Positions 1-10,143 are shown, numbered from the stretch's first letter. The stretch is DNA of 64,000 nt from Saprospiraceae bacterium (GCA_019694295.1 JAIBCG010000002.1:1-64000), one strand, 5' to 3'. The notes: generated by a model not told the origin, from the letters alone. Made by a program: numbers and translations.

Positions 1-1446
1 ATTAGCCCTTTTTCAATCAGAGGTAATACTGATTGCAGGATTGAAAATATTTGTATAGACAGCCGAAAGGTGTCAAAAAGTTCTTTGTTTATTGCTATAA
101 AAGGTACACTCACCGATGGCCATAAGTATATTGAGACAGCTATCCGTCAAGGGGCAGTAGCAGTTGTTTGCGAATCCTTACCGGATACATTGGTAGAAGA
201 TGTGTGTTATATCTTAACTGATAATTCGTATAAAGCCTCCGGTTTGCTTGCAGCCGCTTTCTATGGATTTCCTTCTGATTCTTTCAAAGTAATCGGCATT
301 ACCGGTACCAACGGAAAGACAACCGTAGCAACACTGCTTCATCAATTATTTTCTGGTTTGGGTTACAAATGCGGGTTGCTTTCTACAGTGAATAATATAA
401 TAGGAAGTGAAGTAAAAGCTTCGACTCATACTACACCCGAACCTATAAGCCTTCAAAACCTGTTCGCTGAGATGGTTGATGCAGGGTGCGATTACTGCTT
501 TATGGAAGTGAGTTCGCATGCTGTTGATCAGTACCGTATTGAGGGAGTAAAATTCTATGGAGCGGTATTTACTAATCTTACGCACGACCATCTAGATTAT
601 CACAAAACATTCGAAAACTATCTAAAGGCAAAGAAAAAGTTCTTCGATAATCTTGATAAGCATTCATTTGCTCTTGTCAATGCAGATGATAAAAACGGAA
701 GAGTGATGGTTCAGAATACTCGTGCTTCGATCAAAACTTACGGATTGCGTACAATGGCTGATTTCAAAGGAAAGGTCATACAGAATTCGGTTGAGGGTTT
801 GCACCTTGAGATCAACAATGTTCAGATGCATAGTAGTCTTATCGGTGAATTTAATGCTTACAATCTTCTTGCCGTATATGGTGCTGCTGTCTTGTGTGGA
901 ATGGATGAGTACGAGGCGATGCTGGGATTAAGCAGTTTGAAGCCTGCCGAAGGTAGATTCGAAATAGTGAAAGATGTACGTACCCGGCGGACAGGAATAG
1001 TTGATTATTCGCACACACCAGATGCGTTGGAGAAAATTTTGCAAACCATTAAAGATATCAGACCCAAAACAGCCAGAATACTTCTCGTAGTGGGGTGTGG
1101 TGGAGACCGCGACAAGACTAAACGACCAGTGATGGCACATATAGGTGTAGTGAATAGTGATGTGGTTATACTTACCAGTGACAACCCAAGGAGCGAAGAC
1201 CCTGAAGTGATACTTGATGAAATGTGGAAAGGCATAGACACCGAATATCAACCAAGAGCTGTGAGAGTAACAGACCGTAAACAAGCAATAAAAATGGCTT
1301 GCCTAATGTCCGACAATGACGATATCATCGTTGTAGCAGGCAAAGGGCATGAAAAATATCAGGAGATAAAAGGAGAAAAGTTTCCTTTTGATGATCTTGA
1401 AATTTTAAAGCAAGAAATAAATGAAAACATTAAAATTAAGAAATAA
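1..1446 (+). CDS. murE: UDP-MurNAc-tripeptide synthetase MurE, 5' partial
   Basis: Cytoplasmic ligase that adds meso-diaminopimelate to UDP-MurNAc-L-Ala-D-Glu with ATP. The frame is open from the first base, and the upstream residues (ICIDSRKVSKSSLFIAIKG) match the conserved N-terminal Mur segment, so the true start lies outside the window and the GTG at 70 is internal. The P-loop GTNGKTT is near visible residue 102. The DNPR motif near residue 394 is the DAP-specificity signature, so the peptidoglycan is probably of DAP type. The C-terminal Mur ligase domain is complete, with stop TAA at 1444. It is the first visible gene of the dcw cluster and is followed by a 110-bp spacer before mraY, unusually long for this otherwise tightly packed operon. 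Confidence 0.97.
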   Translation: MSPFSIRGNTDCRIENICIDSRKVSKSSLFIAIKGTLTDGHKYIETAIRQGAVAVVCESLPDTLVEDVCYILTDNSYKASGLLAAAFYGFPSDSFKVIGITGTNGKTTVATLLHQLFSGLGYKCGLLSTVNNIIGSEVKASTHTTPEPISLQNLFAEMVDAGCDYCFMEVSSHAVDQYRIEGVKFYGAVFTNLTHDHLDYHKTFENYLKAKKKFFDNLDKHSFALVNADDKNGRVMVQNTRASIKTYGLRTMADFKGKVIQNSVEGLHLEINNVQMHSSLIGEFNAYNLLAVYGAAVLCGMDEYEAMLGLSSLKPAEGRFEIVKDVRTRRTGIVDYSHTPDALEKILQTIKDIRPKTARILLVVGCGGDRDKTKRPVMAHIGVVNSDVVILTSDNPRSEDPEVILDEMWKGIDTEYQPRAVRVTDRKQAIKMACLMSDNDDIIVVAGKGHEKYQEIKGEKFPFDDLEILKQEINENIKIKK

Positions 1447-1550
1447 AGACTTTATCATTCTCAGATCAATTGTATGCAGCTGCCGGTGGACTTAGTCCTA
1501 TTAAGTCCATTGGAGCTGATTTTGAGAACAGAATGAAAGATTTAAGATAA
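1421..1550 (+). other. possible small ORF with a frameshift, between murE and mraY
   Basis: An ATG at 1421, overlapping the murE 3' end, opens a frame reading MKTLKLRNKDFII up to 1459. One base later (from 1461) a different frame continues as SDQLYAAAGGLSPIKSIGAD and more, to TAA at 1548-1550, six bases before the mraY ATG. Joined by one +1 shift, this gives about 42 residues with protein-like composition. I do not recognise a family. It may be a small gene broken by mutation or sequencing error, or simply chance. Confidence 0.25.
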
Positions 1551-1556
1551 ACCGAT

Positions 1557-2810
1557 ATGTTATACCTGATTGCCAAATATTTACAAACCCTGTACCACAT
1601 CCCTGGATTGAGGCTGTTTCAGTACATCACCTTCAGGGCTGGTTTGGCAATCGTATTATCACTTATCATCTCTATTTTTTTTGGTAAAAGAATTGTCAAC
1701 TGGCTGCGGAGGTTGCAGATAGGTGAGTCGGTCCGAGACCTAGGTCTTACCGGTCAAAAAGAAAAGGAAGGTACACCTACCATGGGTGGTGTTATTATTA
1801 TCCTTGCCATTATGGTTCCATGCCTATTGCTATGTGACCTTACTAATGTATATATACTGCTGATGCTTTTTGCTACTACATGGATGGCCATTATTGGTTT
1901 TGTAGATGATTATATAAAGGTATTCAGGAAAAAGAAAGATGGTCTTGACGGTAAATTCAAGATAGCCGGACAGATAGGCCTGGGCCTCATTGTAGCACTT
2001 ACCATGCTGTTCAACGAAGAGGTGACCGTAAGAATGGAAAAAGAGAAAGCCGAAAATCTGGGATATCACATAGTGAAGAGAACCGTTGTAGAAGATCATC
2101 GCAACCAAGGCACCTTCAAAGATATGGTTTATGTAAAAACTACACTGACCAATGTGCCATTCATGAAGGGGAACCAGTTTGAATACGGAGATCTGTTGCC
2201 TTCATCTATGCGCGAGAAATGGGTTTGGTTGTTATTTACCCTAATAGTGATATTCATTATTACTGCGGTGTCAAATGCTGCTAATCTTACAGACGGGCTC
2301 GATGGGCTTGCTACCGGTATATCTGCTATTATTGGCGGTACGTTGGGTGTGCTGGCTTACGTTTCGTCTAATACTATTTTTGCAGACTATCTGAATATAT
2401 TTTACCTGCCGGCCACAAGTGAGCTTGTTATATTTTGTGCCTGTTTCATTGGAGCATGTATCGGGTTTTTGTGGTACAATGCTTATCCGGCTACGGTGTT
2501 TATGGGTGATACCGGAAGCCTCACGCTTGGTGGTATCATTGCAGCACTTGCCATCATATTGCGCAAGGAATTACTGATACCCGTATTGTGTGGAGTATTT
2601 TTCGTAGAGACATTGTCTGTAATGTTGCAGGTAGGTTATTTTAAATATACAAAAAAAGTTAGTGGTGAAGGAAAACGGATTTTCCTCATGTCGCCATTAC
2701 ACCATCATTATCAAAAGAAAGGATACCATGAAGCAAAGATTGTAACACGCTTCTGGGTGGTGGCCGTAATGCTAGCAGTGCTCACCATCATAACATTAAA
2801 ATTGAGATAG
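1557..2810 (+). CDS. mraY: phospho-MurNAc-pentapeptide transferase MraY
   Basis: Integral membrane enzyme that transfers phospho-MurNAc-pentapeptide from UDP to undecaprenyl phosphate, making lipid I. Visible motifs are FVDDYIK (Asp-Asp near 117-118), [13 protein letters not shown] near 239-251, MGDTGSLT near 317 and the HHHY motif near 382, all family-defining. At 417 residues it is longer than the roughly 360 of Proteobacteria. The excess is a polar segment at about residues 158-218 between membrane helices, which is usual for Bacteroidota MraY. The ATG at 1557 starts at the first hydrophobic segment. It lies between murE and murD, with 27 bp to the next gene, and is presumably cotranscribed. 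Confidence 0.97.
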   Translation: MLYLIAKYLQTLYHIPGLRLFQYITFRAGLAIVLSLIISIFFGKRIVNWLRRLQIGESVRDLGLTGQKEKEGTPTMGGVIIILAIMVPCLLLCDLTNVYILLMLFATTWMAIIGFVDDYIKVFRKKKDGLDGKFKIAGQIGLGLIVALTMLFNEEVTVRMEKEKAENLGYHIVKRTVVEDHRNQGTFKDMVYVKTTLTNVPFMKGNQFEYGDLLPSSMREKWVWLLFTLIVIFIITAVSNAANLTDGLDGLATGISAIIGGTLGVLAYVSSNTIFADYLNIFYLPATSELVIFCACFIGACIGFLWYNAYPATVFMGDTGSLTLGGIIAALAIILRKELLIPVLCGVFFVETLSVMLQVGYFKYTKKVSGEGKRIFLMSPLHHHYQKKGYHEAKIVTRFWVVAVMLAVLTIITLKLR

Positions 2811-2837
2811 AATAAACATTGCATAAAGATCTGAATA

Positions 2838-4154
2838 ATGAAAATTGTGATACTTGGTGGCGGTGAAAGTGGTGTAGGGAGTGCTGTTTTGGCACATTCA
2901 CTAGGTCATGATGTTTTTTTATCTGATGGAGGAATGCTCAGAGATGATTATAAGCATACTCTCGAATCACTTGGTATCCCTTTTGAAGAAGGTGGACACC
3001 AGTTTGAAAACCTCGCTGATGCCACACTAATAGTGAAAAGCCCGGGTATAGCAGATAATGCAGCAATAGTCAAAAAGTTGAACGAGCTTGAGATTCCGAC
3101 TATTTCTGAGATAGAATTTGGCTACCGACATACGGATGCCAAGATAATTGCCATCACAGGTAGCAACGGTAAGACCACCACTACTTCGCTTGTTTATCAT
3201 ATATTGAATCAGGCAGGTTTTAATGTTGCTCTTGGGGGCAATATCGGGAAGAGCTTTGCCGCATTAGTAGCTGAAGGTGGCTACGATTATTATGTGTTGG
3301 AGATCAGTAGTTTTCAATTAGATGGTATTCAGGATTTTAGACCGGATATTGCTATACTATTGAACATAACACCTGACCATCTTGACAGATATGATTACAA
3401 ATTCGAAAATTATATCGCATCAAAGTTCAGGATTACTGAAAACCAAACCAATAAGGATTTGATGATATATTGGGCGGAGGATCCGGTCATTGCTTCAAAT
3501 TCTCAATTTTTCAACAACATCACGAAAAAAAAGGGTATTAAAGGACCTTTTGTAAAAGATGGGATTTTCAGCATTGGAGATTTTGCATGCCAAGCGGATA
3601 ATATTTCAATAAAAGGCCCACATAATGAAATAAATGCAGCCTGTGCAGTAACTGCAGCACTTGACCTAGGGATCACAGATGAGGTGATAGCAAACGCATT
3701 GGCTACTTTCGTAAATATGCCACACCGACTTGAATATGTTGCAACAATAGGAGGTGTAAGTTTTATCAACGACAGTAAAGCCACCAATGTAGATGCGGCT
3801 TGGTATGGACTCAGTGCAGTTAATAATCCTGTAATCTGGATAGTCGGAGGGACAGATAAAGGCAATGATTACACACCTTTGACCGAGCAGGTAAAAAATA
3901 AAGTAAAAGCCATTGTCTGTATGGGAGCAGACAACAGCAAAATCATAGATTTTTTCAGCAATATTGTTGAAACTATCAAAGACACACACTCAGCAGAAGA
4001 AGCAGTTGATATAGCTTTCTCGCTGGCCAATCAGGGCGATACAGTATTGCTTTCACCGGCATGCGCAAGCTTTGACCTTTTTAATAATTACGAACATCGC
4101 GGAGAAACCTTTAAGAAAGCAGTGAAAAATTTAATTATTAAAATTGAAAGTTGA
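2838..4154 (+). CDS. murD: UDP-MurNAc-L-alanine--D-glutamate ligase MurD
   Basis: Cytoplasmic Mur ligase adding D-glutamate to UDP-MurNAc-L-Ala. The N-terminal Rossmann-like stretch GGGESGVGSA is at residues 7-16, the P-loop GSNGKTTTT near 105-113, and the central domain carries NITPDHLDRY. The C-terminal ligase domain has the MPHRLEYV and DSKATN motifs characteristic of MurD. Its length of 438 residues is normal. It lies 27 bp after mraY and 6 bp before ftsW, in the conserved dcw order, with no sign of its own promoter. Confidence 0.96.
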   Translation: MKIVILGGGESGVGSAVLAHSLGHDVFLSDGGMLRDDYKHTLESLGIPFEEGGHQFENLADATLIVKSPGIADNAAIVKKLNELEIPTISEIEFGYRHTDAKIIAITGSNGKTTTTSLVYHILNQAGFNVALGGNIGKSFAALVAEGGYDYYVLEISSFQLDGIQDFRPDIAILLNITPDHLDRYDYKFENYIASKFRITENQTNKDLMIYWAEDPVIASNSQFFNNITKKKGIKGPFVKDGIFSIGDFACQADNISIKGPHNEINAACAVTAALDLGITDEVIANALATFVNMPHRLEYVATIGGVSFINDSKATNVDAAWYGLSAVNNPVIWIVGGTDKGNDYTPLTEQVKNKVKAIVCMGADNSKIIDFFSNIVETIKDTHSAEEAVDIAFSLANQGDTVLLSPACASFDLFNNYEHRGETFKKAVKNLIIKIES

Positions 4155-4160
4155 TAAAGT

Positions 4161-5432
4161 ATGGTAGCCAGAGCATTAAAAAGCATTTATAACGGCGAAA
4201 GAGGTGACCGCATGATTTGGTTTATAATCATCGCACTCGGTATGGTTAGTTTGTTAGCAGTTTACAGCTCATCTATGGGGCTTGCATTTAAAAATAATTC
4301 AACAGCACATTTGTACTTGCTGCAGCATTTTCTCATTCTGTCTGTAGGGTTTGTGATCATCTACATAGTATCACTCATGAATCACATCAAATTTTCAACA
4401 ATCGGTGTGGCTTTGATGATATTGGCTGTGTTGTTGTTGGTTTATACTTTGTTTTTCGGTTCGTCTATCAATGGTGCTTCGAGATGGATCAGGATACCGA
4501 TCATCAACATTACTTTCCAGACTTCTGATTTTGCTAAACTTGCACTTGTCATCTATCTGGCAAGGATACTCACTACCAAGCAGGAGAAAATTAAAGACTT
4601 TAAGGCTGCATTTGTTCCGATCTTGTTCCCGGTTGCCATTGTTTGTTTTTTGATTGCCCCTTTTAATCTTTCTACCGCAATGTTAATATTCCTTACTTCC
4701 ATGGTAATGATGTTTATCGGCAGGGTAAGGGTAAAATTTATGGCTGGCCTGGCAGCAATGGGAGTTGGTATGCTTGGGCTTTTATACATTTTGTGGTGGT
4801 TTTTCCCGAATCACGTCAGGGTACAAACCTGGTCGAACAGAATTCAGGATTTTATGGCGAATGGTGATGGTTCGTTCCAGAATGTACAGGCAAAAATTGC
4901 AATAGCCAATGGTGGATTCTTTGGTGCCGGTGTCGGTGACGGCGGGCATCTTCGGTTCCTGCCTTCGGCTTATGCTGACTTTATATACGCATCTATTTGT
5001 GAAGAGTATGGTGTGTTTGGTGGTGCTATTATATTGATATTATTTGTTTGGTTTTTTATACGGGTCGTTGTACTTGTTGCAAAAAGTCCGAAAACTTTCG
5101 GAACCCTTTTGGCCATAGGACTAGCACTGCTCATTACCGTACAGGCTTTGACCAATATGGCGGTGTCCGTCCATTTGTTGCCCGTTACAGGGCTTACATT
5201 GCCTTTGGTGTCTAAAGGTGGCACATCATTGATTTTTACAAGTATTGCTTTAGGGATGATTTTGAGTGTATCCAGATACGTTGAAAAATCTACAAAATCT
5301 GCTATTAAAGAGACGAACAAAAATGAAGCTGTCGTATCTGAAAATGATGAAGTGAATGTAACAGAGGCAGTTCCACCTTTTGATATTGCGTATGTAGTTG
5401 ATGATACTAAAAAAGGCACCAACATAGTATGA
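4161..5432 (+). CDS. ftsW: SEDS-family peptidoglycan glycosyltransferase FtsW
   Basis: Polytopic membrane protein of the SEDS family, which polymerises lipid II at the septum with its class B PBP partner. About ten hydrophobic segments are visible. Conserved SEDS features include NGASRWIRI, the loop with AKIAIANGGFFGAGVGDG, and PVTGLTLPLVSKGG near the C-terminus. After the last membrane segment there is a hydrophilic, acidic cytoplasmic tail of about 50 residues. Position between murD and murG identifies it as FtsW rather than RodA. Its stop codon overlaps the murG start (ATGA at 5429-5432), indicating translational coupling. Confidence 0.95.
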   Translation: MVARALKSIYNGERGDRMIWFIIIALGMVSLLAVYSSSMGLAFKNNSTAHLYLLQHFLILSVGFVIIYIVSLMNHIKFSTIGVALMILAVLLLVYTLFFGSSINGASRWIRIPIINITFQTSDFAKLALVIYLARILTTKQEKIKDFKAAFVPILFPVAIVCFLIAPFNLSTAMLIFLTSMVMMFIGRVRVKFMAGLAAMGVGMLGLLYILWWFFPNHVRVQTWSNRIQDFMANGDGSFQNVQAKIAIANGGFFGAGVGDGGHLRFLPSAYADFIYASICEEYGVFGGAIILILFVWFFIRVVVLVAKSPKTFGTLLAIGLALLITVQALTNMAVSVHLLPVTGLTLPLVSKGGTSLIFTSIALGMILSVSRYVEKSTKSAIKETNKNEAVVSENDEVNVTEAVPPFDIAYVVDDTKKGTNIV

Positions 5433-6523
5433 AACTGATTATCGCAGGCGGAGGTACCGGAGGCCATGTCTTTCCGGCTATAGCTATAGCTAATGCTGTC
5501 AGAGCTCTCAGGTCTGATACTGAGATACTATTTGTCGGAGCAAAAGATAAGCTCGAAATGGAAAAAGTGCCCGCAGCTGGCTACAAGATAGAAGGCTTGT
5601 GGATTAGCGGATTTCAAAGAAACTTGAGCTTAAAAAATTTAAGCTTTCCGCTGAAGCTTGCACACAGTATGATCAGATCAAGAAAAATTCTGTCAACATT
5701 CAGACCCGATGTGGTCGTAGGTGTAGGTGGTTTTGCCAGTGGCCCAATTCTTAAAGCGGCAGCACAGAAGGGCATTCCGGTGATAATACAAGAGCAAAAC
5801 TCGTATGCCGGCGTTACCAATAAGTTACTTGCCCGCTCAGCTGCTGCCATTTGTGTTGCGTACGAAGGAATGGACAAATTTTTCCCTAAGGATAAGATCA
5901 TACTTACCGGGAATCCGGTTCGTACGGATGTTGCTGACATCGAAGGTAAGCGGCCCGAAGCCTGTAAATTATTCTCACTCGATCCGAATAAGAAAACTAT
6001 TGTGGTACTAGGTGGAAGTCTTGGTGCGCTTACACTTAATGACTCTGTAAGGCTTGCACATAGCTTTTTGGCGAAACACAATGATGTTCAACTGTTGTGG
6101 CAATGTGGTAAATCACATTTCGATACATTTAAGCAATCAGAATCTGCCAGGCTACATAATGTACGAATCATGCCGTTCATCGAAAGAATGGATCTAGCTT
6201 ATGCTATAGCAGATGTGATTGTAGCCCGGGCCGGAGCACTTACAGTTTCTGAACTCTGCCTGGTCGAAAAACCGGTTATTCTGGTTCCGTCGCCTAATGT
6301 AGCCGAAGATCATCAGACCAAAAATGCACTTTCTCTGGTACGGAATAATGCTGCTTTACTGGTTAAAGACCAAGATGCACGAACGAATCTTTTTCCACTG
6401 GCTCATAAATTATTAAATGATAAAGATACCTGTAGGGCAATGTCTGTACAGATTGGTTTATTGGCCCGGCCAGATGCGGCACGCGATATTGCACAAGTAA
6501 TCATTTCAAATGCTAATATCTGA
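5429..6523 (+). CDS. murG: UDP-GlcNAc transferase MurG
   Basis: Peripheral membrane GT28-type glycosyltransferase that adds GlcNAc to lipid I, producing lipid II. The N-terminal glycine-rich loop GGGTGGHVFPA is at residues 7-17. A second glycine-rich motif, VVGVGGFASGP, follows near residue 95, and the IIQEQNSYAGVTN segment is the typical acceptor-side motif. The C-terminal half has VLGGSLGA and RAGALTVSEL, the UDP-GlcNAc binding region. Length 364 is normal. The start overlaps ftsW by 4 nt and the stop overlaps the murC start by 1 nt (TGATG), so the three genes are coupled. Confidence 0.97.
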   Translation: MKLIIAGGGTGGHVFPAIAIANAVRALRSDTEILFVGAKDKLEMEKVPAAGYKIEGLWISGFQRNLSLKNLSFPLKLAHSMIRSRKILSTFRPDVVVGVGGFASGPILKAAAQKGIPVIIQEQNSYAGVTNKLLARSAAAICVAYEGMDKFFPKDKIILTGNPVRTDVADIEGKRPEACKLFSLDPNKKTIVVLGGSLGALTLNDSVRLAHSFLAKHNDVQLLWQCGKSHFDTFKQSESARLHNVRIMPFIERMDLAYAIADVIVARAGALTVSELCLVEKPVILVPSPNVAEDHQTKNALSLVRNNAALLVKDQDARTNLFPLAHKLLNDKDTCRAMSVQIGLLARPDAARDIAQVIISNANI

Positions 6524-7893
6524 TGTTAAACTTGGCTGACATACGGAAAGTTTTTCTCATCGGTATCGGTGGTATCGGCATGAGTGCCTTGGCTCGTTAC
6601 TTTAAGTTGATGGGAAAGGAAGTGAACGGCTACGACAAAACGCAAACAGCATTGGTCACTCAACTTATCCGTGAAGGCATCAATATTCATTTCGAAGACT
6701 CTGTTGATCTTATTCCAACTGATACCGACCTCGTTATCTACACGCCGGCCATTCCGGCACAGCACGCGCAGTTTCAATATTTCAAAGACAATGGATATTC
6801 ACTTTACAAAAGGTCTCAGATACTGGGTTTCTTGTCGAATGAATATAAGGTACTGGCAGTGGCAGGTACACATGGCAAGACTACAACAAGCTCTTTGCTC
6901 ACACATTTGTTGTTGTCGGGTGGCATCGATTGTACTGCTTTCTTAGGTGGCATTTCTGAAAGTCTGGGCTCTAACTTTGTTTTTGGTAAGTCACCATGGA
7001 TGGTTGTAGAAGCAGATGAGTACGACCGGTCGTTCCTTACACTACATCCCGAACACTCTGTCATTACTTCAGCAGACCCCGACCATCTTGATATTTATGG
7101 CAATGAAGCTGAAATGCTAAAAACTTTTGTCCAATTTGCATCCCAGAATAGCAAAAACGGTCAGGTTTTTATTAAAGAAGGCCTTGCAATAACACAGGAT
7201 GTGAAAGCGCTTCATACCAATGTCCAAACTTATGGTATAGGTGCAGGTGAAATTTATGCTTCAGAAATTACGATTAAAGAAGGATATTTCCATTTTGATT
7301 ATTGCAATAATGGAACAAGCTATCATGATCTGAAAATATCTCTTCCCGGAAGGCATAATATTGAAAATGCAGTAGCTGCCATATCAGTTGCTTCATTACT
7401 TGGTGTAACCGAAGCAGATATCAGGCATGCACTCGTCAGTTTTAAAGGCATCAAACGCAGGTTTGAATTTATACACAGAGGCAGAGTTTCGTACATTGAT
7501 GATTATGCACACCATCCTGGCGAGCTGGCAGCAGCTATCCAGGCCGCTCGCGAACTTTACCCTGAAGCCCGGATAACAGGAATATTTCAGCCGCATCTTT
7601 ATACTCGGACGCGCGATTTCGCTGACGGATTTGCAGCCGTATTGGATACGCTCGACGAAATTTGGTTAATGGATATTTATCCGGCCAGAGAATTGCCCAT
7701 TGAAGGAGTAGATAGCAAAATGTTACTGGAGAAAATGCAAAATCCGAATGCCAGATTAATGTCAAGAAATCAAATTCTTGAAGCTACATCTTCCCTTGAA
7801 CAAGGGCTTCTGATGACTTTAGGTGCAGGAGATATTGATACACTTGTAAAACCCATTTCAGAAATTTTAAAAGAAAAACAGCATGAAAATTAA
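6523..7893 (+). CDS. murC: UDP-MurNAc--L-alanine ligase MurC
   Basis: First amino-acid-adding Mur ligase of the pathway (L-alanine onto UDP-MurNAc, ATP-dependent, cytoplasmic). The dinucleotide-like motif GIGGIGMSAL is at residues 13-22 and the P-loop AGTHGKTTTSS at about 114-124. EADEYDRSF and SADPDHLDIY are central-domain motifs of MurC, and the C-terminal domain has DDYAHHPGE and FQPHLYTRT. Length 456 is typical. It overlaps murG by 1 nt and ftsQ by 11 nt. Confidence 0.97.
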   Translation: MLNLADIRKVFLIGIGGIGMSALARYFKLMGKEVNGYDKTQTALVTQLIREGINIHFEDSVDLIPTDTDLVIYTPAIPAQHAQFQYFKDNGYSLYKRSQILGFLSNEYKVLAVAGTHGKTTTSSLLTHLLLSGGIDCTAFLGGISESLGSNFVFGKSPWMVVEADEYDRSFLTLHPEHSVITSADPDHLDIYGNEAEMLKTFVQFASQNSKNGQVFIKEGLAITQDVKALHTNVQTYGIGAGEIYASEITIKEGYFHFDYCNNGTSYHDLKISLPGRHNIENAVAAISVASLLGVTEADIRHALVSFKGIKRRFEFIHRGRVSYIDDYAHHPGELAAAIQAARELYPEARITGIFQPHLYTRTRDFADGFAAVLDTLDEIWLMDIYPARELPIEGVDSKMLLEKMQNPNARLMSRNQILEATSSLEQGLLMTLGAGDIDTLVKPISEILKEKQHEN

Positions 7894-8656
7894 TTTTTTA
7901 TCGAAAGTCAGATCCAGATATTACTGGATGGGTGGAATATTACTATGTACAGTGATATTGTTTACGTCCATTTCTTCGCGCAAAAGCGGAATCATCCAAG
8001 ATGTAAGGATAACAATTAAACCCTTACAAGGTGGAGAATTGTTAGTACAAGACAAAGATATCATTAATACCATTACCAGCAATTATGGATCAACCCTTGA
8101 TGGTCTGGCCATACGTGAAATAGATGTTCAGAAAATTGAAGATTTTGCAAAAATGAATCCATTTGTAAAAAAGGCAGAGGTTTTTATAGATGCCAGAAGC
8201 CGCCTGTGTGTCAACATCACACAAAATAATCCTCTACTCAGAATATTTGATAAATACGGACACTCGTATTATATAGATGAAGACTTGAAAACATTTCCGG
8301 TTTCGAGGCATGATTCTCCGCGTATGCTTATTGCCAACGGATACCTGCCGGCCCAGGATCAAGTATTAAGCAATGCAGACAGTATGATCATACATGATGT
8401 TGTAAAGATAGCGGATGAAATAAGTAAAGACGAGTTTGCACAACGCAATACAGAGCAGATTTATGTCGAAGAAGATGGCAATATTGTATTGGCCACCAAA
8501 CTTGGAAACCAAAAATTCTTAATAGGTGACGCGTCAAGAATCGAGGAAAAGCTTTACTATATACAGATATATTATAAAAATATAGCATCTACAGCAGGCT
8601 GGAAAAAGTATAAATTTGTCAATTTGAAATTTGATGGTCAAATAGTCTGCAATTAA
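7883..8656 (+). CDS. ftsQ: cell division protein FtsQ/DivIB-like
   Basis: Bitopic divisome protein that recruits later division proteins. A short basic cytoplasmic N-terminus is followed by one membrane helix at about residues 16-31. The periplasmic region then starts with a POTRA-like stretch (residues about 35-110, including the segment around DIINTITSNYG) and ends in an FtsQ-like beta domain. Sequence conservation in FtsQ is low, so the call rests on topology, length (257) and position between murC and ftsA. The start ATG at 7883 overlaps the murC end by 11 nt, a coupled arrangement. Confidence 0.88.
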   Translation: MKINFLSKVRSRYYWMGGILLCTVILFTSISSRKSGIIQDVRITIKPLQGGELLVQDKDIINTITSNYGSTLDGLAIREIDVQKIEDFAKMNPFVKKAEVFIDARSRLCVNITQNNPLLRIFDKYGHSYYIDEDLKTFPVSRHDSPRMLIANGYLPAQDQVLSNADSMIIHDVVKIADEISKDEFAQRNTEQIYVEEDGNIVLATKLGNQKFLIGDASRIEEKLYYIQIYYKNIASTAGWKKYKFVNLKFDGQIVCN

Positions 8657-8690
8657 TTTAGAAATTATTAAAAATTATAATATATTGTAT

Positions 8691-8698
8691 TAATTTTA
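8691..8698 (+). promoter_or_regulatory. possible -7 box of an internal promoter before ftsA
   Basis: TAATTTTA matches the Bacteroidota TAnnTTTG box at seven of eight positions, in the 87-bp ftsQ-ftsA spacer, the longest spacer between murD and ftsZ. No clear -33 TTTG is visible at the usual distance. An extra promoter for ftsA-ftsZ would make sense, but the support is weak. Confidence 0.25.
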
Positions 8699-8743
8699 CC
8701 GCTGAATTATACATCCATAGAAACAACAATAAATTAAAGCCGC

Positions 8744-10099
8744 ATGAACAAAAACCTGACAAATAGTAAAGATTTAACTGTTGCTGTTGATATAGGCACA
8801 ACCAAAGTCTGCGCTGTAGCAGCAGTTCGTAACGATTATGGCAAACTTGAAATTATAGGGTATAGTACTGTATTCTCAGACGGTGTACATAAGGGAATTG
8901 TTAAAAACATCGACCGTACGGTAAGCGCCATCTCTCAAGTTATTAAAAATGTTGAAGAACAGATAGGTAGAAAAATCACCAAGGTCAATGTAAGTTTAAG
9001 TGGTCAACATGTTAGAAGTTACCATCAACAAGCTATTATCCCACGTCAGAATCCTAATATCGTCATTTCTGATACCGATGTAGATAGCCTTATTAATCAA
9101 ATGGGAAATGTGGCATTGCCTGCAGGTGACAAAATAATTGAAATCTTACCACAAGAGTTCAGCGTCGATAACGAGGGAGGTATCTTGGATCCGCGAGGCA
9201 TGACAGGAGTCAGGCTTGAGGCAAATTTTCATTTAATTACAAGCCAACATTCTACTCAACAGAACCTAAACAGGTGTATTGAAATGGCAGGACTTACCAT
9301 TGGTAAAACCATGCTCGAACCAATGGCATCAGCAGAAGCAGTATTGACAGACGAAGAAAAAGGGGCAGGAATAGCCTTGGTAGATATTGGAGGTGGAACA
9401 ACTGATATTGCAATATTCAAGGATGGCCTTCTACGGCACACAGCAATTATCCCATTAGGAGGTAATAATATTACAAATGATATCAAAGAAGGATGTGAAG
9501 TTCTGCAGCCACAAGCCGAAAAACTAAAAGTAAGGTTTGGCTGTGCACTTGCCCAGGAAATAAACGAAAACAGGATCATAACAGTTCAAGGAATACGAGG
9601 CCACGAACCAAGGGCTGTGTCAGAAATTAACCTTGCCAGGATCATTCAGTCCAGAATGGAAGAAATACTGGATTTCGTAGGTTCGGAAATCAGACGTACC
9701 GGATACGAAAGAAAGCTCATCGGTGGCATAGTTATTACGGGTGGTGGAGCATTGCTTAACCACATACGCAATCTTGCAGCGTACCGTTTGGGTATGAGTG
9801 TAAGAATCGGATCTCCGCGTGAGTCTCTTGCCCAGGGTTATCATGAAGAAATCAGTAGTCCTATGTATGCAACAGCCATTGGCCTTTTGCTAAAAGGCGT
9901 ACCTGATATGACACCTGTAGCAAACGAAGTGATGGTCGAAGACCTGCAACCAGATACAAGTGACACTGATGCACAAAACACAATACCATATCATGAACCT
10001 GATGAAGCAGGAGATACTGATATTTTTAAAGATCCTAAGAATTGGTTTGACAATTTGGTAAACAGGGCCACGAGTTGGTTTACTGAAACCAAAGATTGA
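8744..10099 (+). CDS. ftsA: cell division protein FtsA
   Basis: Actin-like ATPase that tethers FtsZ filaments to the membrane. The N-terminal phosphate-1 motif VAVDIGTTKVCAV is near residues 13-25. The second phosphate motif IALVDIGGGTTDIA is near 209-222, and the adenosine motif GGIVITGGGALL lies near 327. The C-terminal tail is acidic, then ends in an amphipathic segment rich in Trp and Phe (NWFDNLVNRATSWF), which is the expected membrane-targeting sequence. At 451 residues it is slightly longer than the usual 410-430 because of this linker. It lies 44 bp upstream of ftsZ. Confidence 0.97.
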   Translation: MNKNLTNSKDLTVAVDIGTTKVCAVAAVRNDYGKLEIIGYSTVFSDGVHKGIVKNIDRTVSAISQVIKNVEEQIGRKITKVNVSLSGQHVRSYHQQAIIPRQNPNIVISDTDVDSLINQMGNVALPAGDKIIEILPQEFSVDNEGGILDPRGMTGVRLEANFHLITSQHSTQQNLNRCIEMAGLTIGKTMLEPMASAEAVLTDEEKGAGIALVDIGGGTTDIAIFKDGLLRHTAIIPLGGNNITNDIKEGCEVLQPQAEKLKVRFGCALAQEINENRIITVQGIRGHEPRAVSEINLARIIQSRMEEILDFVGSEIRRTGYERKLIGGIVITGGGALLNHIRNLAAYRLGMSVRIGSPRESLAQGYHEEISSPMYATAIGLLLKGVPDMTPVANEVMVEDLQPDTSDTDAQNTIPYHEPDEAGDTDIFKDPKNWFDNLVNRATSWFTETKD

Positions 10100-10143
10100 A
10101 CTTAAAAATAATGTTTTAGTTAACAACAAATATTAATCCTGAA

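Noticed and set aside
70-72. GTG at position 70 as the true murE start
   Set aside because: The same frame continues to the window edge with conserved Mur N-terminal residues, so it is an internal codon.
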